Shown: positions 1 to 9,289, counted from the first letter of the stretch. The stretch: DNA of 64,000 nucleotides from Pseudovibrio sp000156235 (GCF_000156235.1 NZ_DS996805.1:124001-188000), one strand, 5' to 3'. Notes: a model not told the origin generated them from the sequence alone. Numbers and translations: made by a program.

Positions 1-15
1 GTCTGCAACGGCCAT
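1..15 (-). CDS. potH: Start of the next polyamine ABC transporter gene (PotH-type permease, partial)
   Basis: Only five codons (MAVAD) are inside the window. An ATG complementary to 13-15 lies 8 bases beyond the potG stop and has a good ribosome binding site, GAGGTGA, just upstream. In potFGHI operons the gene after potG encodes the PotH permease, so that identity is inferred from position. No protein domain can be seen. Confidence 0.4.
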
Positions 16-23
16 GGGTCACC

Positions 24-1172
24 TCACGTTTCCAGAAAGACGCCAGCGCCTTTTTCCCAGTAGACGTAGACTGTGTCTTCCCATGTGATTGGGCGGTCGG
101 CGAGGTGTTCGCGGTTGGACACCTGCGCTTTCAAGATCGTGCCGTTGGAAGCTTTGACGTGGTAAGTGGAGATGTTGCCGGTGTAGCCGATATCCCAGAC
201 TTCGCCTTTCACGCAGTTGTCTGTGTTCTCCGGCTTGTCCTTGGAGATACGTAGCTTTTCCGGGCGTACAGCGAGCCATGCTGTGGTGCCTGCTTGTGGG
301 CGGAGTTTGGTTGAGACGGCTAGTGGCGTCTCGCCTTCCGCCCAGTGGAGGCCGGCTGTTTCGCCCGTGGTGACGTCGATGCGGCCTTCGATGATATTTA
401 CATCGCCAAGGAAGTCTGCGGAGTAGCGGGAGTTCGGGTACTCGTAGATTTCAGCGGGTGTGGCGACCTGTACGATCTTGCCGTGGTCCATCACGGCGAT
501 GCGACTGGCCACTGTCATAGCTTCTTCCTGATCATGCGTGACGATGACGAAGGTGAGGCCGAGTTGCTCCTGAATGTTCATCAGCTCAAACTGGGTCTGC
601 TCGCGCAGCTTGCGATCCAGCGCGCCGAGAGGTTCATCCAGCAAGAGGAGTTTGGGTTTTTTAGCAAGAGAACGGGCAAGGGCGACGCGCTGCTTCTGGC
701 CGCCCGAGAGTTGGTGTGGCTTGCGTTTGGCAAAGGGCTCCAGCTGCACCAGCGACAACATTTCTTCTACACGTCGTCTGATTTCAGGCTTGGGTGTCTT
801 TTCCTGCTTCAGCCCGAAGCCGATGTTCTGTTCCACCGTCATGTGCGGGAAGAGGGCGTAGGACTGGAACATCATGTTGACGGGCCGCTTGTGCGGCGGG
901 GCTTTTTGCAGATTGCTCTGGCCGAGCATGATGTTGCCTGCGGTTGGATATTCAAAGCCAGCCAACATGCGCATCATGGTGGTTTTGCCGCAGCCGGACG
1001 GGCCAAGAAGGGCAAAGAACTCGCGCTCGTAAATGTTGAGCGTCAGATCCTCGATGGCAGTGAAGTCACCGAATTTCTTCGTGACATTTTCAAAACGTAC
1101 CAAGGGTTCCTGGGTGGGATCTTCCCAAGGTGCGAATTTGCAGACTGGTTGCGTGTTGACCAGAGTTTCCAT
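24..1172 (-). CDS. potG: Putrescine/spermidine ABC transporter ATP-binding protein (PotG/PotA type)
   Basis: This is the cytoplasmic ATPase of a polyamine importer, 382 residues. Walker A (GPSGCGKTT) is near residue 57, the ABC signature LSGGQKQR and Walker B LLLLDEP are near 155-185, and the D-loop and switch histidine (VTHDQEEAM) follow. A TOBE-type substrate-control domain fills the C-terminus, as is usual for PotG/PotA/UgpC ATPases. I chose the ATG at 1172 because GGAGCGG lies about 9 bases upstream; an in-frame GTG at 1187 would add five residues. It follows the binding-protein gene potF by about 90 bases and precedes the start of a permease gene, so it belongs to a potFGH(I)-type operon. 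The catabolic genes at 3413-6177 support putrescine as substrate. Confidence 0.9.
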   Translation of the reverse strand: METLVNTQPVCKFAPWEDPTQEPLVRFENVTKKFGDFTAIEDLTLNIYEREFFALLGPSGCGKTTMMRMLAGFEYPTAGNIMLGQSNLQKAPPHKRPVNMMFQSYALFPHMTVEQNIGFGLKQEKTPKPEIRRRVEEMLSLVQLEPFAKRKPHQLSGGQKQRVALARSLAKKPKLLLLDEPLGALDRKLREQTQFELMNIQEQLGLTFVIVTHDQEEAMTVASRIAVMDHGKIVQVATPAEIYEYPNSRYSADFLGDVNIIEGRIDVTTGETAGLHWAEGETPLAVSTKLRPQAGTTAWLAVRPEKLRISKDKPENTDNCVKGEVWDIGYTGNISTYHVKASNGTILKAQVSNREHLADRPITWEDTVYVYWEKGAGVFLET

Positions 1173-1262
1173 AGTGGCCCGCTCCACTCTCTGTTTTCAT
1201 TGCGCTTCCGAGGAAACATGGGAGGTGCGCGGGCAATGAAGATTGCCCGCAGCAGCCAAGAG

Positions 1263-2369
1263 TTACTGACCGGATTTCACAGCAGTCCAGGCACGGGTCA
1301 CAACACGCTGAATTTTTGGCGGGTAAGGGGTTGTGACGTATAGGTTTTCCATGGTCGCTTCATCAGGATACACTGCTGTATCTTCCAGCACTTCCTGATC
1401 CAGATACTCATGGGAGGCTTTGTTGCCGTTGGCGTAGACTACGTAGTTGGAGGCCTTGGCGATGACATCCGGGCGCATGATGTAATCCAGGAACATATGC
1501 GCTTCCTTGGAGTTGGCAGCGTCCGTCGGGATTGCCATCTGGTCAAACCACATCAAGGCGCCTTCCTTCGGGATGATGTAATTGACGGTCACGCCGTTAT
1601 CCGCCTCAGCGGCTCGGTCGCGCGCCTGAAACACATCGCCGGACCAGCCGATTGCAAGGCAGATGTCGCCGTTGGCAAGGGCGTTGATGTACTCGGAGCT
1701 GTGGAACTTCTGAACGTATGGACGGATGGTTTTGAGCAGCTCAGCTGCTTTCTCGATATCCGCTTTGTCATGGCTGTCCGGGTTCAGGCCAAGGTGGTTG
1801 AGAGCTGCCGGGATGAGCTCTGTTGGCGCGTCCAGCATATGGATGCCGCAGTCCTGAAACTTGGCAAGGATGTCCGGGTTGAAGATGATTTCCCAGCTGT
1901 CGACCGGCTTGCCATCCAGACGCTTAGCGGCGGCTTCAACATTGTAGCCGATGCCGGTGGTGCCCCACATGTAATTGATGGAATAGTCGTTACCCGGGTC
2001 ATAGATGGAAGTTCTGTCGGAGACGACGGACCACATGTTCTTCAGATTGGGAAGGGCATTTTTGTCCAGCTTCTGGAAGACGCCTGCCTGAATCTGGCGG
2101 GACAGGAAGCTGCCGGTTGGAACAACGATGTCATAACCAGTGGTGCCTGCGAGCAGTTTGGTTTCCAGGACCTCGTTTGAATCAAAGACGTCGTAATTGA
2201 CCTTGATGCCGGTTTCAGCCTCGAAATCCTTCAAGACGCTTTCGTCGATATAGTCTGACCAGTTATAGACATTGACGGTGCCCTCTGCCTGTGCTGCGCT
2301 GGCTGCGAGTGCAACCATCATTGCGGTTGCCACAGTTCCCGTCAGTCTGGACTTGAAGTTTGAGCTCAT
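1263..2369 (-). CDS. potF: Periplasmic putrescine-binding protein (PotF/PotD family)
   Basis: A 368-residue extracytoplasmic solute-binding protein. It has a Sec signal peptide (positive start, alanine-rich core, cleavage after AQA near residue 28) and then the typical start of polyamine-binding proteins, NVYNWSDYIDE. IKVNYDVFDSNE and the GYDIVVPTG segment match PotF/PotD. The length is normal for the family. The ATG at 2369 is preceded by a strong GAGGGGG ribosome binding site. It is first in the minus-strand transporter operon and faces the GntR regulator across 177 bases, where a candidate operator (2495-2508) lies. Whether it prefers putrescine or spermidine cannot be read from sequence. 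Confidence 0.9.
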   Translation of the reverse strand: MSSNFKSRLTGTVATAMMVALAASAAQAEGTVNVYNWSDYIDESVLKDFEAETGIKVNYDVFDSNEVLETKLLAGTTGYDIVVPTGSFLSRQIQAGVFQKLDKNALPNLKNMWSVVSDRTSIYDPGNDYSINYMWGTTGIGYNVEAAAKRLDGKPVDSWEIIFNPDILAKFQDCGIHMLDAPTELIPAALNHLGLNPDSHDKADIEKAAELLKTIRPYVQKFHSSEYINALANGDICLAIGWSGDVFQARDRAAEADNGVTVNYIIPKEGALMWFDQMAIPTDAANSKEAHMFLDYIMRPDVIAKASNYVVYANGNKASHEYLDQEVLEDTAVYPDEATMENLYVTTPYPPKIQRVVTRAWTAVKSGQ

Positions 2370-2494
2370 TTCATCTTCCCCCTCAAATTGCTGCGCAGCA
2401 TTGGTGCTGGCCTGTCTGGATCCGGCAGTCTCCGTTGTTCTTTTTTGTGTGCCTGTTTTGAAAGATGACCACAGAATTCTCAGCTAGGCAATAG

Positions 2495-2508
2495 TTTGTG
2501 ATCAAATT
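2495..2508. promoter_or_regulatory. Candidate GntR operator in the potF / regulator divergent region
   Basis: TTTGTGATCAAATT shares its left half and centre with the perfect palindrome TTTGTGATCACAAA at 3332-3345. It sits between the divergent potF and GntR genes, where an FCD-family regulator would be expected to control both itself and the transporter. This is inferred from shared sequence and position. Confidence 0.5.
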
Positions 2509-2546
2509 ATCTTTGCAGCTGGTTCGCGGGCTTCTATAGTTCTTTC

Positions 2547-3233
2547 ATGAGTAAGATGACTTTACAAAGTGCCGTTGCAGCTGATGCGGGCATACCGGTG
2601 CATGAGCAGGTTTACCGGCAGTTGCGAGAGCGAATTTTGTTTGGCGGCTTTCTTCCTGGCAAGGCTGTGACCCTGCGTGGTCTGGCGGATGAGCTGGGGG
2701 TGAGCGCCATGCCGGTGCGCGAGGCTGTGCGGCGCCTGATTGCAGAAAATGCGCTGGAATTACACGGCAATAGACGCGTTTCCATTCCTGATGTTTCCCA
2801 AGAGATCGTTGATGAAATCTGGTCTGCTCGCCGGTTGTTGGAAGTGGAGCTGGCATCCAAGGCTCTGCTCCATTTGGGTGATGATGATATAAAGGCGCTG
2901 CAAGACATTGATGATCAGATAGATCTTGCTCTGGAGACAGGCGATGTTGAAGGCTACATGCGCGGAAACTACGAGTTTCATTTTTATCTGTACTCAAAAA
3001 GTCGATCCGAAGTTCTTATCAAGCTCGTCAAAAACCTATGGGTTCAGTTCGGTCCTTTCATGCGTCTTGTCTACGGCCGGTCTGGCACCGCGAATCTGGA
3101 AGACCAGCACAAACAGGCTTTGGAGGCGCTGAAAGCACTAGATCAGAAAGCACTGCAAGCTGCTTTGGAAGAGGACATTGCGCAAGGGATGGGGTTCATC
3201 CGAGAATCCCTCGGCCTTTCTGATAAAGCCTGA
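2547..3233 (+). CDS. GntR family transcriptional regulator, FCD (FadR-like) subfamily
   Basis: A 228-residue regulator. Residues about 15-80 form a winged helix (VTLRGLADELGVSAMPVREAVRRL), the standard GntR reading head. Residues about 90-215 form the all-helical FCD ligand domain, with the acidic and histidine residues typical of metal and ligand binding. It is divergent from potF and upstream of the aminotransferase and oxidase genes, so it probably controls polyamine uptake and breakdown. The effector (putrescine or a degradation product) is not visible. The start at 2547 gives a normal GntR N-terminus. Confidence 0.88.
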   Translation: MSKMTLQSAVAADAGIPVHEQVYRQLRERILFGGFLPGKAVTLRGLADELGVSAMPVREAVRRLIAENALELHGNRRVSIPDVSQEIVDEIWSARRLLEVELASKALLHLGDDDIKALQDIDDQIDLALETGDVEGYMRGNYEFHFYLYSKSRSEVLIKLVKNLWVQFGPFMRLVYGRSGTANLEDQHKQALEALKALDQKALQAALEEDIAQGMGFIRESLGLSDKA

Positions 3234-3331
3234 TGATCTGTTGCTTCTCGCAGTGTTTGTACGGTGCGAGAGCTGATTAGCAAGACGGCGATGGTGGTCA
3301 GGGTTGAGACATAGAGATTGACTCACGCTCA

Positions 3332-3345
3332 TTTGTGATCACAAA
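3332..3345. promoter_or_regulatory. Perfect 14-bp palindrome, candidate GntR operator before the aminotransferase gene
   Basis: TTTGTGATCACAAA is a perfect inverted repeat about 70 bases upstream of the aminotransferase start. A close variant lies at 2495-2508. FCD-type GntR proteins bind short palindromes of this kind, and the only GntR gene in the window is the one between the two sites. Confidence 0.55.
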
Positions 3346-3412
3346 ATAATGGGGAGTTTGCTTCTCTTGCCCGGATTGCAGGGCAGGTACGTTCTCGGAA
3401 GGAAAGACCCCC

Positions 3413-4804
3413 ATGGACTATATCGCTAATCTTCCGCCTACCCATGTTCTTCAGGAAAAGGATGCGGCTCACCATCTGCATCCGTTTACGGACACCAAAT
3501 CCCTTAATGCCAAGGGCACACGCGTGATTACGCGGGCTGAGGGGGTTTATCTCTGGGATTCTGAGGGACACAAAATCCTTGATGGTATGGCCGGGCTCTG
3601 GTGCGTGAATGTGGGGTATGGCCGTACTGAGATCATCGAGGCGGTTCATCGGCAGATGCAGCAGCTGCCGTACTACAATACGTTTTTCCAGACTTCACAC
3701 CCGCCAGCTATCGCGCTTGCAGAGAAGATCGCCCAACTGGCACCGGACCATCTGGATCATGTTTTCTTTGCGGGCTCCGGGTCAGAAGCAAATGACACCG
3801 TGGTGCGCATGGTACGGCACTACTGGGCGAGTGAAGGCAAGCCGACCAAAAAGACCATCATCTCCCGCCATAACGCTTATCATGGGTCCACTATGGCAGG
3901 CGCCAGTCTGGGCGGCATGAGTGCGATGCATGCGCAGGGCGGGCTGCCTATTCCTGATATCACCCACATTAACCAGCCTTATTGGTATGGCGAAGGCGGA
4001 GATATGGATCCCGCCGAGTTTGGTTTGATGCGGGCGCGTGAGCTTGAAGCGGAGATAGAGCGCCTTGGCGAGGACAACGTAGCCGCGTTCATTGGTGAGC
4101 CTATTCAGGGCGCGGGCGGTGTCGTTATTCCGCCAGAGACATACTGGCCGGAGATCCAACGCATTTGTCGGGAGCGCAATATCCTGCTGATTGCGGATGA
4201 GGTGATTTGCGGGTTTGGGCGGACTGGTAACTGGTTTGGATCGCAGACATTCAACTTCAAACCAGACCTGATGCCGATCGCCAAGGGACTATCCTCCGGC
4301 TATTTGCCGATTGGCGCTGTTGTTGTGAGTGAGAAGGTTGCCAAGGGCTTTATTGAGCATGGCGGCGAGTTTTATCACGGCTTTACATACTCAGCTCACC
4401 CAGCTGCATGTGCGGCGGCACTGGCGAACCTTGAGATCATTGAGAATGAGCGCCTGCCTGAACGAGTAGCGAGTGATACAGGGCCGTATCTGGCAGAGAA
4501 GTGGAAGTTGCTAGGAGAGCATCCTCTGGTTGGAGAGGCGCGGATTTGCGGTCTGGTCGGTGCTCTGGAGCTTTCACCGGATAAAGCACAGCGTGCTTCT
4601 TTTGAAGCTGAAAGAGGAACTGTTGGCACCATCTGCCGTGATCACTGCTTTGAGAGCGGGTTGGTGATGCGCCATGTTGGCGACAGCATGATCATCTCGC
4701 CGCCGCTAGTCATCACACGCAGTGAGGTGGATGAGCTGATTGAAAAGGCGCATCGTGCGTTGGATATGACGGCTGCTGATGTTACTGCTCAAGGCATCAA
4801 GTAG
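3413..4804 (+). CDS. spuC: Putrescine:pyruvate aminotransferase-like class III aminotransferase (SpuC type)
   Basis: A 463-residue PLP enzyme of the class III (omega) aminotransferase family. The N-terminus, including LHPFTD and GHKILDGMAGLWCVNVGYGR, strongly resembles SpuC-type putrescine-pyruvate aminotransferases. LLIADEVICGFGRTG carries the cofactor-binding aspartate, and the Schiff-base lysine is in PIAKGLSSGY. GSEAND and HGST(M)AG bind the cofactor phosphate. The expected reaction is putrescine plus pyruvate to 4-aminobutanal plus alanine. The neighbouring GntR gene, the PuuB-like oxidase 23 bases downstream and the divergent Pot transporter all support polyamine catabolism. Related enzymes act on beta-alanine or other omega-amino compounds, so the substrate is not certain. 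Confidence 0.88.
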   Translation: MDYIANLPPTHVLQEKDAAHHLHPFTDTKSLNAKGTRVITRAEGVYLWDSEGHKILDGMAGLWCVNVGYGRTEIIEAVHRQMQQLPYYNTFFQTSHPPAIALAEKIAQLAPDHLDHVFFAGSGSEANDTVVRMVRHYWASEGKPTKKTIISRHNAYHGSTMAGASLGGMSAMHAQGGLPIPDITHINQPYWYGEGGDMDPAEFGLMRARELEAEIERLGEDNVAAFIGEPIQGAGGVVIPPETYWPEIQRICRERNILLIADEVICGFGRTGNWFGSQTFNFKPDLMPIAKGLSSGYLPIGAVVVSEKVAKGFIEHGGEFYHGFTYSAHPAACAAALANLEIIENERLPERVASDTGPYLAEKWKLLGEHPLVGEARICGLVGALELSPDKAQRASFEAERGTVGTICRDHCFESGLVMRHVGDSMIISPPLVITRSEVDELIEKAHRALDMTAADVTAQGIK

Positions 4805-4827
4805 CTTTTGAGGAGGCACAGACTCGA

Positions 4828-6177
4828 TTGAGTTTGCAGCGCATATTTCAGGCTGATGCTTATGGTCAGCAACCGGTGGCACAGAACTTCTGGCATCGTG
4901 CGTTCGAGCCAGACGTTTTGGGTGAGCCCTTGCAGGAGGAGCGCTCCTGTGAAGTTGCGATTGTTGGTGGTGGCTACACAGGACTGTCCGCCGGTTTGAA
5001 GCTTGCTCAGCAGGGCGTTGATGTTGCTGTGCTGGATGCCCGGCATATTGGCTGGGGAGCTTCTGGTCGCAATGGCGGGTTTTGCTGTCTGGGTGGTACC
5101 ATTGCGGAGGATGACGAGCTGATCCGACGCTATGGCGAGGTTGAGGCACGGCGGTATTTTTATGCGGAGCGAACAGCCATTGATCTTGTTGCGGAGCTGC
5201 TGGATCAGTTCGAGATCGATGCAGATGTGGCCTCTAATGGCGAAACGCTCTTGGCGCATAAACCGCGGCGTGTTGATCAACTGAAAGATACGGCTGCTGA
5301 CATTCAAAAACGCTACGGGCTCAGCTGTCATTTCCATGACAAGGATGAGTTGACAGAACTCGGCATGAACGCGTCCGGGCTCTCCGCTGGCCTGACCATT
5401 CCCGTTGGGTTTGCCTTGCACCCTTACAAGTATGCGCGAGGTCTTGCTGCTGCGGTGAAGGCTCAAGGTGCACGGTTTTACGAGCAAACAGAGGTGCTTG
5501 GCATCGTGCCTGCTGATGATGGGCAATATGTTTTGAAGGCGCGCAAGGGGCACTTGCGTGCGCAGAAGGTGTTGCTGGCCACTAACGGATATTCTTCTGA
5601 AAATATGCCGGAGTGGCTGGCCAGCAAGTATCTTCCGGTGCAATCCAATATCCTGATGACACGCCCGCTTTCTGAGGACGAACTCAAGCGTCAGGGCTGG
5701 TTCTCCAATCAGATGGCGTATGACACGCGGACATTGCTGCACTACTTCCGCCTGCTACCGGACAATCGGATGATGTTTGGCATGCGCGGTAGTGTGAGCG
5801 CGGCGCCTCAGGCGCGAGAGCGGATGAGACAAGCGGCGCGGCAAGACTTTGAGCGAATGTTCCCGGAATGGGCGAAGGTGGAGACGCCTGACTTCTGGTC
5901 AGGGCTGGCGTGTCTTACAAACAATCTGGTGCCGTTTGTTGGGGCTGTGCCCAATACATCCAGGCTATATGCAGCCTTTGGGTATCACGGAAACGGGGTG
6001 GCTATGGCGACTTATGCCGGACGGTTGATTGCCCATGAGATGTTGGGTGAGACGACCAAACTAGCGTATCCAGCGTTCCTGAAAGCGGCGCCGACACAGT
6101 TTCCGTTTGGATCTATGCGGCGCCATCTTCTTGCTCTCAGTTACACATGGTTTTCGCTCAAAGACCGGATGTTCTAG
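4828..6177 (+). CDS. puuB: FAD-dependent oxidoreductase, gamma-glutamylputrescine oxidase-like (PuuB/OrdL type)
   Basis: A 449-residue DAO-superfamily flavoprotein. A Rossmann FAD motif, VAIVGGGYTGLSAGLKLA, lies near residues 40-57, followed by the GASGRNGG segment typical of PuuB/OrdL oxidases. C-terminal SGLACLTNNLVPFVG and GYHGNGVAMATYAG complete the FAD site. The start is a TTG at 4828, supported by AGGAGG at 4811-4816; no suitable ATG is nearby. The protein probably oxidises gamma-glutamylputrescine or a related amine. It is co-directional with the SpuC-like gene with a gap of only 23 bases. Its stop overlaps the stop of the convergent GH1 gene by 4 bases. The gamma-glutamylputrescine synthetase that would supply its substrate is not in the window. 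Confidence 0.85.
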   Translation: MSLQRIFQADAYGQQPVAQNFWHRAFEPDVLGEPLQEERSCEVAIVGGGYTGLSAGLKLAQQGVDVAVLDARHIGWGASGRNGGFCCLGGTIAEDDELIRRYGEVEARRYFYAERTAIDLVAELLDQFEIDADVASNGETLLAHKPRRVDQLKDTAADIQKRYGLSCHFHDKDELTELGMNASGLSAGLTIPVGFALHPYKYARGLAAAVKAQGARFYEQTEVLGIVPADDGQYVLKARKGHLRAQKVLLATNGYSSENMPEWLASKYLPVQSNILMTRPLSEDELKRQGWFSNQMAYDTRTLLHYFRLLPDNRMMFGMRGSVSAAPQARERMRQAARQDFERMFPEWAKVETPDFWSGLACLTNNLVPFVGAVPNTSRLYAAFGYHGNGVAMATYAGRLIAHEMLGETTKLAYPAFLKAAPTQFPFGSMRRHLLALSYTWFSLKDRMF

Positions 6178-7580
6178 GCCTCAGCTTTCCTGCGGTGTGC
6201 CTTGCGCTGGTTTGCGACCATGGCGTAAAGCTTGCCGCTCTGTTTTATGGTGCGCTTTTGAGTTTCGAAGTCCACGTGGATCAGGCCAAAGCGTGGCAGG
6301 TAGCCTTCGGCCCACTCGAAATTGTCCATGAGGGTCCAGCAGAAATAGCCTTTGAGTGGGATGCCATCTTCAATAGCTCTGGCAGCTTGTTCCAGATGGG
6401 TGAGCACATAGGTGCTGCGGTCCCAATCCTGAATGCTGCCATCTGCCTCTACCGTATCTGGAAATGCTGCGCCGTTCTCCGTGATGTAGAGTTGCTTCGG
6501 CGCATAGTTGGTGTTGACGTACTGGAGGATGTCATAGAGGCACTGCGGATGCACTTCCCAACCCATCTGGGTGTATTGGCCCTCTGGTAAATACCGTTTG
6601 AAGTTGACGGGTGCGAACTCCGTTCCATCCTCAATGATAGATCTGCGGTAGATGTTGATGCCGAGGTAATCCAGTGGCCGCGCGATCTTGTCGAGATCTC
6701 CGGGTTCTATGGCTGGTAGGACGTCTTTGTAAGTCTCCAGCATATCAGCGGGATATTGGCCTTTAAAGACGGCATCCAGATACCAGCGGTTCTGGCAGCC
6801 TTCGAAGCGCCGTGCAGCGTCAATGTCTGCCGGGGCACTGCTGGCTGGTGTGACCGGGTTCAGGTCCAGGACGATGCCGATTTGTGCGTCTGGGACGTTC
6901 TTGCGGATGACAGGTACCGCTTTGCCATGGGCGAGGAGGGCGTGGTGGCTTGCGGCCAGTGCTGCCTTTGCGCCTCCGCCGAGGCCGGGTGCATCCTCCT
7001 TCAGGCCGTAGCCCCACCAGGTGAAGGTGAAGAGCTCGTTGAAGGTGGTCCAGTGTTTGATCTTTGTGCCCAGTCGCTTTGTTGTGATGTCGGCATAGTG
7101 GACGTAATCGTCCACGAGACCTCTGCGCAGCCAGCCGTTGCCTTCTTCTTGTAAGGGGAGTGGTAGATCCCAGTGATACAGCGTTGCGTAGGGGGTGATG
7201 CCTGCTTCCAGCAGTAGGTCAGTCAGGCGTTCATAGAAGGCAAGGCCTTCTTCGTTGAGTGGGCCTCTGCCGTTCGGCAGGATGCGTGACCAGCAGATGG
7301 AGAAGCGGTAGGCGGTGAGGCCGAGCTCTTTCATCAGGGCGACGTCTTCTTCCAACCGGTGGTAATGATCGCAGGCGATGTCGCCGTTGGTGCCATCCGC
7401 GATGTTGCCGGGGATGTGGGTGAAATGATCCCAAACGGTTGGACCACGGCCACCTTCGTTGACGGCGCCTTCAATCTGGTAAGAAGCGGTTGCTGCACCA
7501 AGCACCATATCTTTGGGGAGGCTAATGGAGTTTGCCAGCTGCTGGAGGCGCTCCAGTTTATTCGTGTGATTTGCGCTCAT
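6174..7580 (-). CDS. GH1 family beta-glucosidase
   Basis: A 468-residue glycoside hydrolase family 1 enzyme of normal length with no signal peptide, so cytoplasmic. Near the N-terminus is the family signature GAATASYQIEGA. The acid/base glutamate is in TTFNEL and the nucleophile glutamate in YITENGAAF, so both catalytic residues are present. WTLMDNFEWAEGY closes the aglycone site. Its start overlaps the upstream permease gene by 23 bases, which implies translational coupling in the lacI-SBP-permease-GH1 operon. It presumably hydrolyses an imported beta-glucoside. The transporter is of the amino-acid type, so the aglycone may be an amino-acid-like or charged molecule; that is inference. Confidence 0.92.
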   Translation of the reverse strand: MSANHTNKLERLQQLANSISLPKDMVLGAATASYQIEGAVNEGGRGPTVWDHFTHIPGNIADGTNGDIACDHYHRLEEDVALMKELGLTAYRFSICWSRILPNGRGPLNEEGLAFYERLTDLLLEAGITPYATLYHWDLPLPLQEEGNGWLRRGLVDDYVHYADITTKRLGTKIKHWTTFNELFTFTWWGYGLKEDAPGLGGGAKAALAASHHALLAHGKAVPVIRKNVPDAQIGIVLDLNPVTPASSAPADIDAARRFEGCQNRWYLDAVFKGQYPADMLETYKDVLPAIEPGDLDKIARPLDYLGINIYRRSIIEDGTEFAPVNFKRYLPEGQYTQMGWEVHPQCLYDILQYVNTNYAPKQLYITENGAAFPDTVEADGSIQDWDRSTYVLTHLEQAARAIEDGIPLKGYFCWTLMDNFEWAEGYLPRFGLIHVDFETQKRTIKQSGKLYAMVANQRKAHRRKAEA

Positions 7581-9225
7581 AACGTCTCTCGATTGATTTG
7601 ATTATGCTGGCTGCGCCCAGTGTGAGAACCACATAAAGAATTGCAGCGGAGTTGAACGGGGCGAAGGGTAAGAAGCTGCTCGCCTGAAACTCTCTCATGC
7701 GCTGTGTAACGTCACGAACAGAGAGAATGGACAGCAAGGATGTGTCCTTGAGCATGGCGATGAACTCGTTGCCCAGTGGAGGTATGACGATAGACAGGGC
7801 CTGAGGCAGCACTACAAAACGTGCGACTTGCCAACGGCTTAAGCCAAGGCTTCTGGCTGCTTCGATCTGCCCTTTAGGGACTGCGAGAATGCCAGCGCGG
7901 AAGATCTCTGCCATGTAGGCGGAATAGCCGATGGAAATGGCGACGATACCGCGGGTCATGTTGGAAAGGTTGATTGCTCCATCCGATGCACTCTTGATGG
8001 CACCACTGAGGGGCAAGCCAACGTAAAGGATGATCACCAGCATGGGGATGCCGCGAACGGTGTCGATGAAGAACTCTGCGGCGATGGCAAGTGGGTGTTC
8101 GGCACGGTAGATCGAGCAGATCACGAGCAGCATGGTGAAGAAGCCGAGCACGCCAAATGTGATGGCCGGGTACTTGCTTTCATCCGGCAGAAACGACGTT
8201 TGCCAGAGGAGGTTTGCATCGGCTGGAACGGCCTCAGTCGGTATGAAGGCTGCTGATACACGTTTGTTCTTTTCAACGGTGATCAATGCGTGGCTCGGAT
8301 CCTTCACGCTTCGGATGTCGATGCTGGTGTGGTTAGCGCCGTCATACTCTCCGAAACGGATCTGGTCGGTGACTGGTTGTGGTGTGCCCTTGATGATGGC
8401 GACGCGGCCTTCCAGAGAGCCGATCAGACTGTAGGACTGCTGCGGTTGCATAGCGAAGAAGGTGCAGAGGCCGAAGAAGATCAGCGCTGCGATGGCGTAG
8501 AAGAGGTTGGTGTGTTTCTTCTTCTCCAGGCTTTGCAGGCCAGCCCAGATCAGTCCAAGGATCATGGAGGTGAAGTAGGCGAAGAATGCTGCTCGTAGTG
8601 TCACCATCAGGCCAGCTGCAAATCCGGCATGGGCTACGAACAGGATGTAGAACGCTCCAAGTGCATTGGCTAGGAGCAATAGGGTCAGTCCGTATCTACT
8701 TAAAGAAACAAGGGCTTGCTTTGACTTGCTGAGAAAATGAATCAGTAGCAGGCCAAGTGAGGCAATCAGGTAGGCGAAGGTTGCTTTGGAGAAAATGCTG
8801 AGCACCAGTACCTGGGCTTCAGGGGTGAGCTGACGTGGTCTGACGGCTTTTTGAATGAGGTCGGATGTGTAAGGATCAACGCTGTTGGCGATGATGGAGT
8901 CTGCGAAGATGGACAGGTCTACGGTGTTGGTGGCGATTAGTGCCTGAAGTGTAAAGTAGATTATCAGAGCTGCATTCTGGCTGAGTTGGCTGGCTTTGCT
9001 TTTCTCTGTATTTTTCAACAGAGAGTAGGCCAGCCAGAAGCCTGCGCAGAAGACGGCGAGTGCGCAGAGGAAGCTTGCGAACAGCGTGCTGGCGTTCTCT
9101 CCGATGCCGACAATGGCGTAGATTGAGCGCTTGTAATTGTTGGTCGAGACAAACAGGTAGATGATGAAGGGCATTGCAGCAATGAGGATGACATTGCTGG
9201 GCCGCAGAGTTCTTAAGACATTCAC
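7558..9225 (-). CDS. Amino-acid-type (HisM/PAAT) ABC transporter permease with long N-terminal membrane region
   Basis: A 555-residue membrane protein, about twice the usual PAAT permease length. The C-terminal 220 residues carry the permease core, with the EAA loop EAARSLGLSRWQVARFVVLPQAL and GNEFIAMLKDTSL. The N-terminal half holds several more hydrophobic segments. Between about residues 275 and 345 is a hydrophilic, probably periplasmic, stretch that interrupts the membrane region. The gene lies between the binding protein and GH1 genes and overlaps the latter. No PAAT ATPase gene is adjacent, so the importer must borrow an ATPase or have one encoded elsewhere. Confidence 0.85.
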   Translation of the reverse strand: MNVLRTLRPSNVILIAAMPFIIYLFVSTNNYKRSIYAIVGIGENASTLFASFLCALAVFCAGFWLAYSLLKNTEKSKASQLSQNAALIIYFTLQALIATNTVDLSIFADSIIANSVDPYTSDLIQKAVRPRQLTPEAQVLVLSIFSKATFAYLIASLGLLLIHFLSKSKQALVSLSRYGLTLLLLANALGAFYILFVAHAGFAAGLMVTLRAAFFAYFTSMILGLIWAGLQSLEKKKHTNLFYAIAALIFFGLCTFFAMQPQQSYSLIGSLEGRVAIIKGTPQPVTDQIRFGEYDGANHTSIDIRSVKDPSHALITVEKNKRVSAAFIPTEAVPADANLLWQTSFLPDESKYPAITFGVLGFFTMLLVICSIYRAEHPLAIAAEFFIDTVRGIPMLVIILYVGLPLSGAIKSASDGAINLSNMTRGIVAISIGYSAYMAEIFRAGILAVPKGQIEAARSLGLSRWQVARFVVLPQALSIVIPPLGNEFIAMLKDTSLLSILSVRDVTQRMREFQASSFLPFAPFNSAAILYVVLTLGAASIIKSIERRYERKSHE

Positions 9226-9289
9226 GGGAATCCTCCACTCACATCAATGGGTTGATGTGTTTCGTGGATCGCTTCGATACATTGGGAGA

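Noticed and set aside
345..1343. 332-codon plus-strand reading frame opposite potG
   Set aside because: It is antisense to an intact ABC ATPase gene with all motifs; its translation is histidine/leucine-rich and shows no domain.
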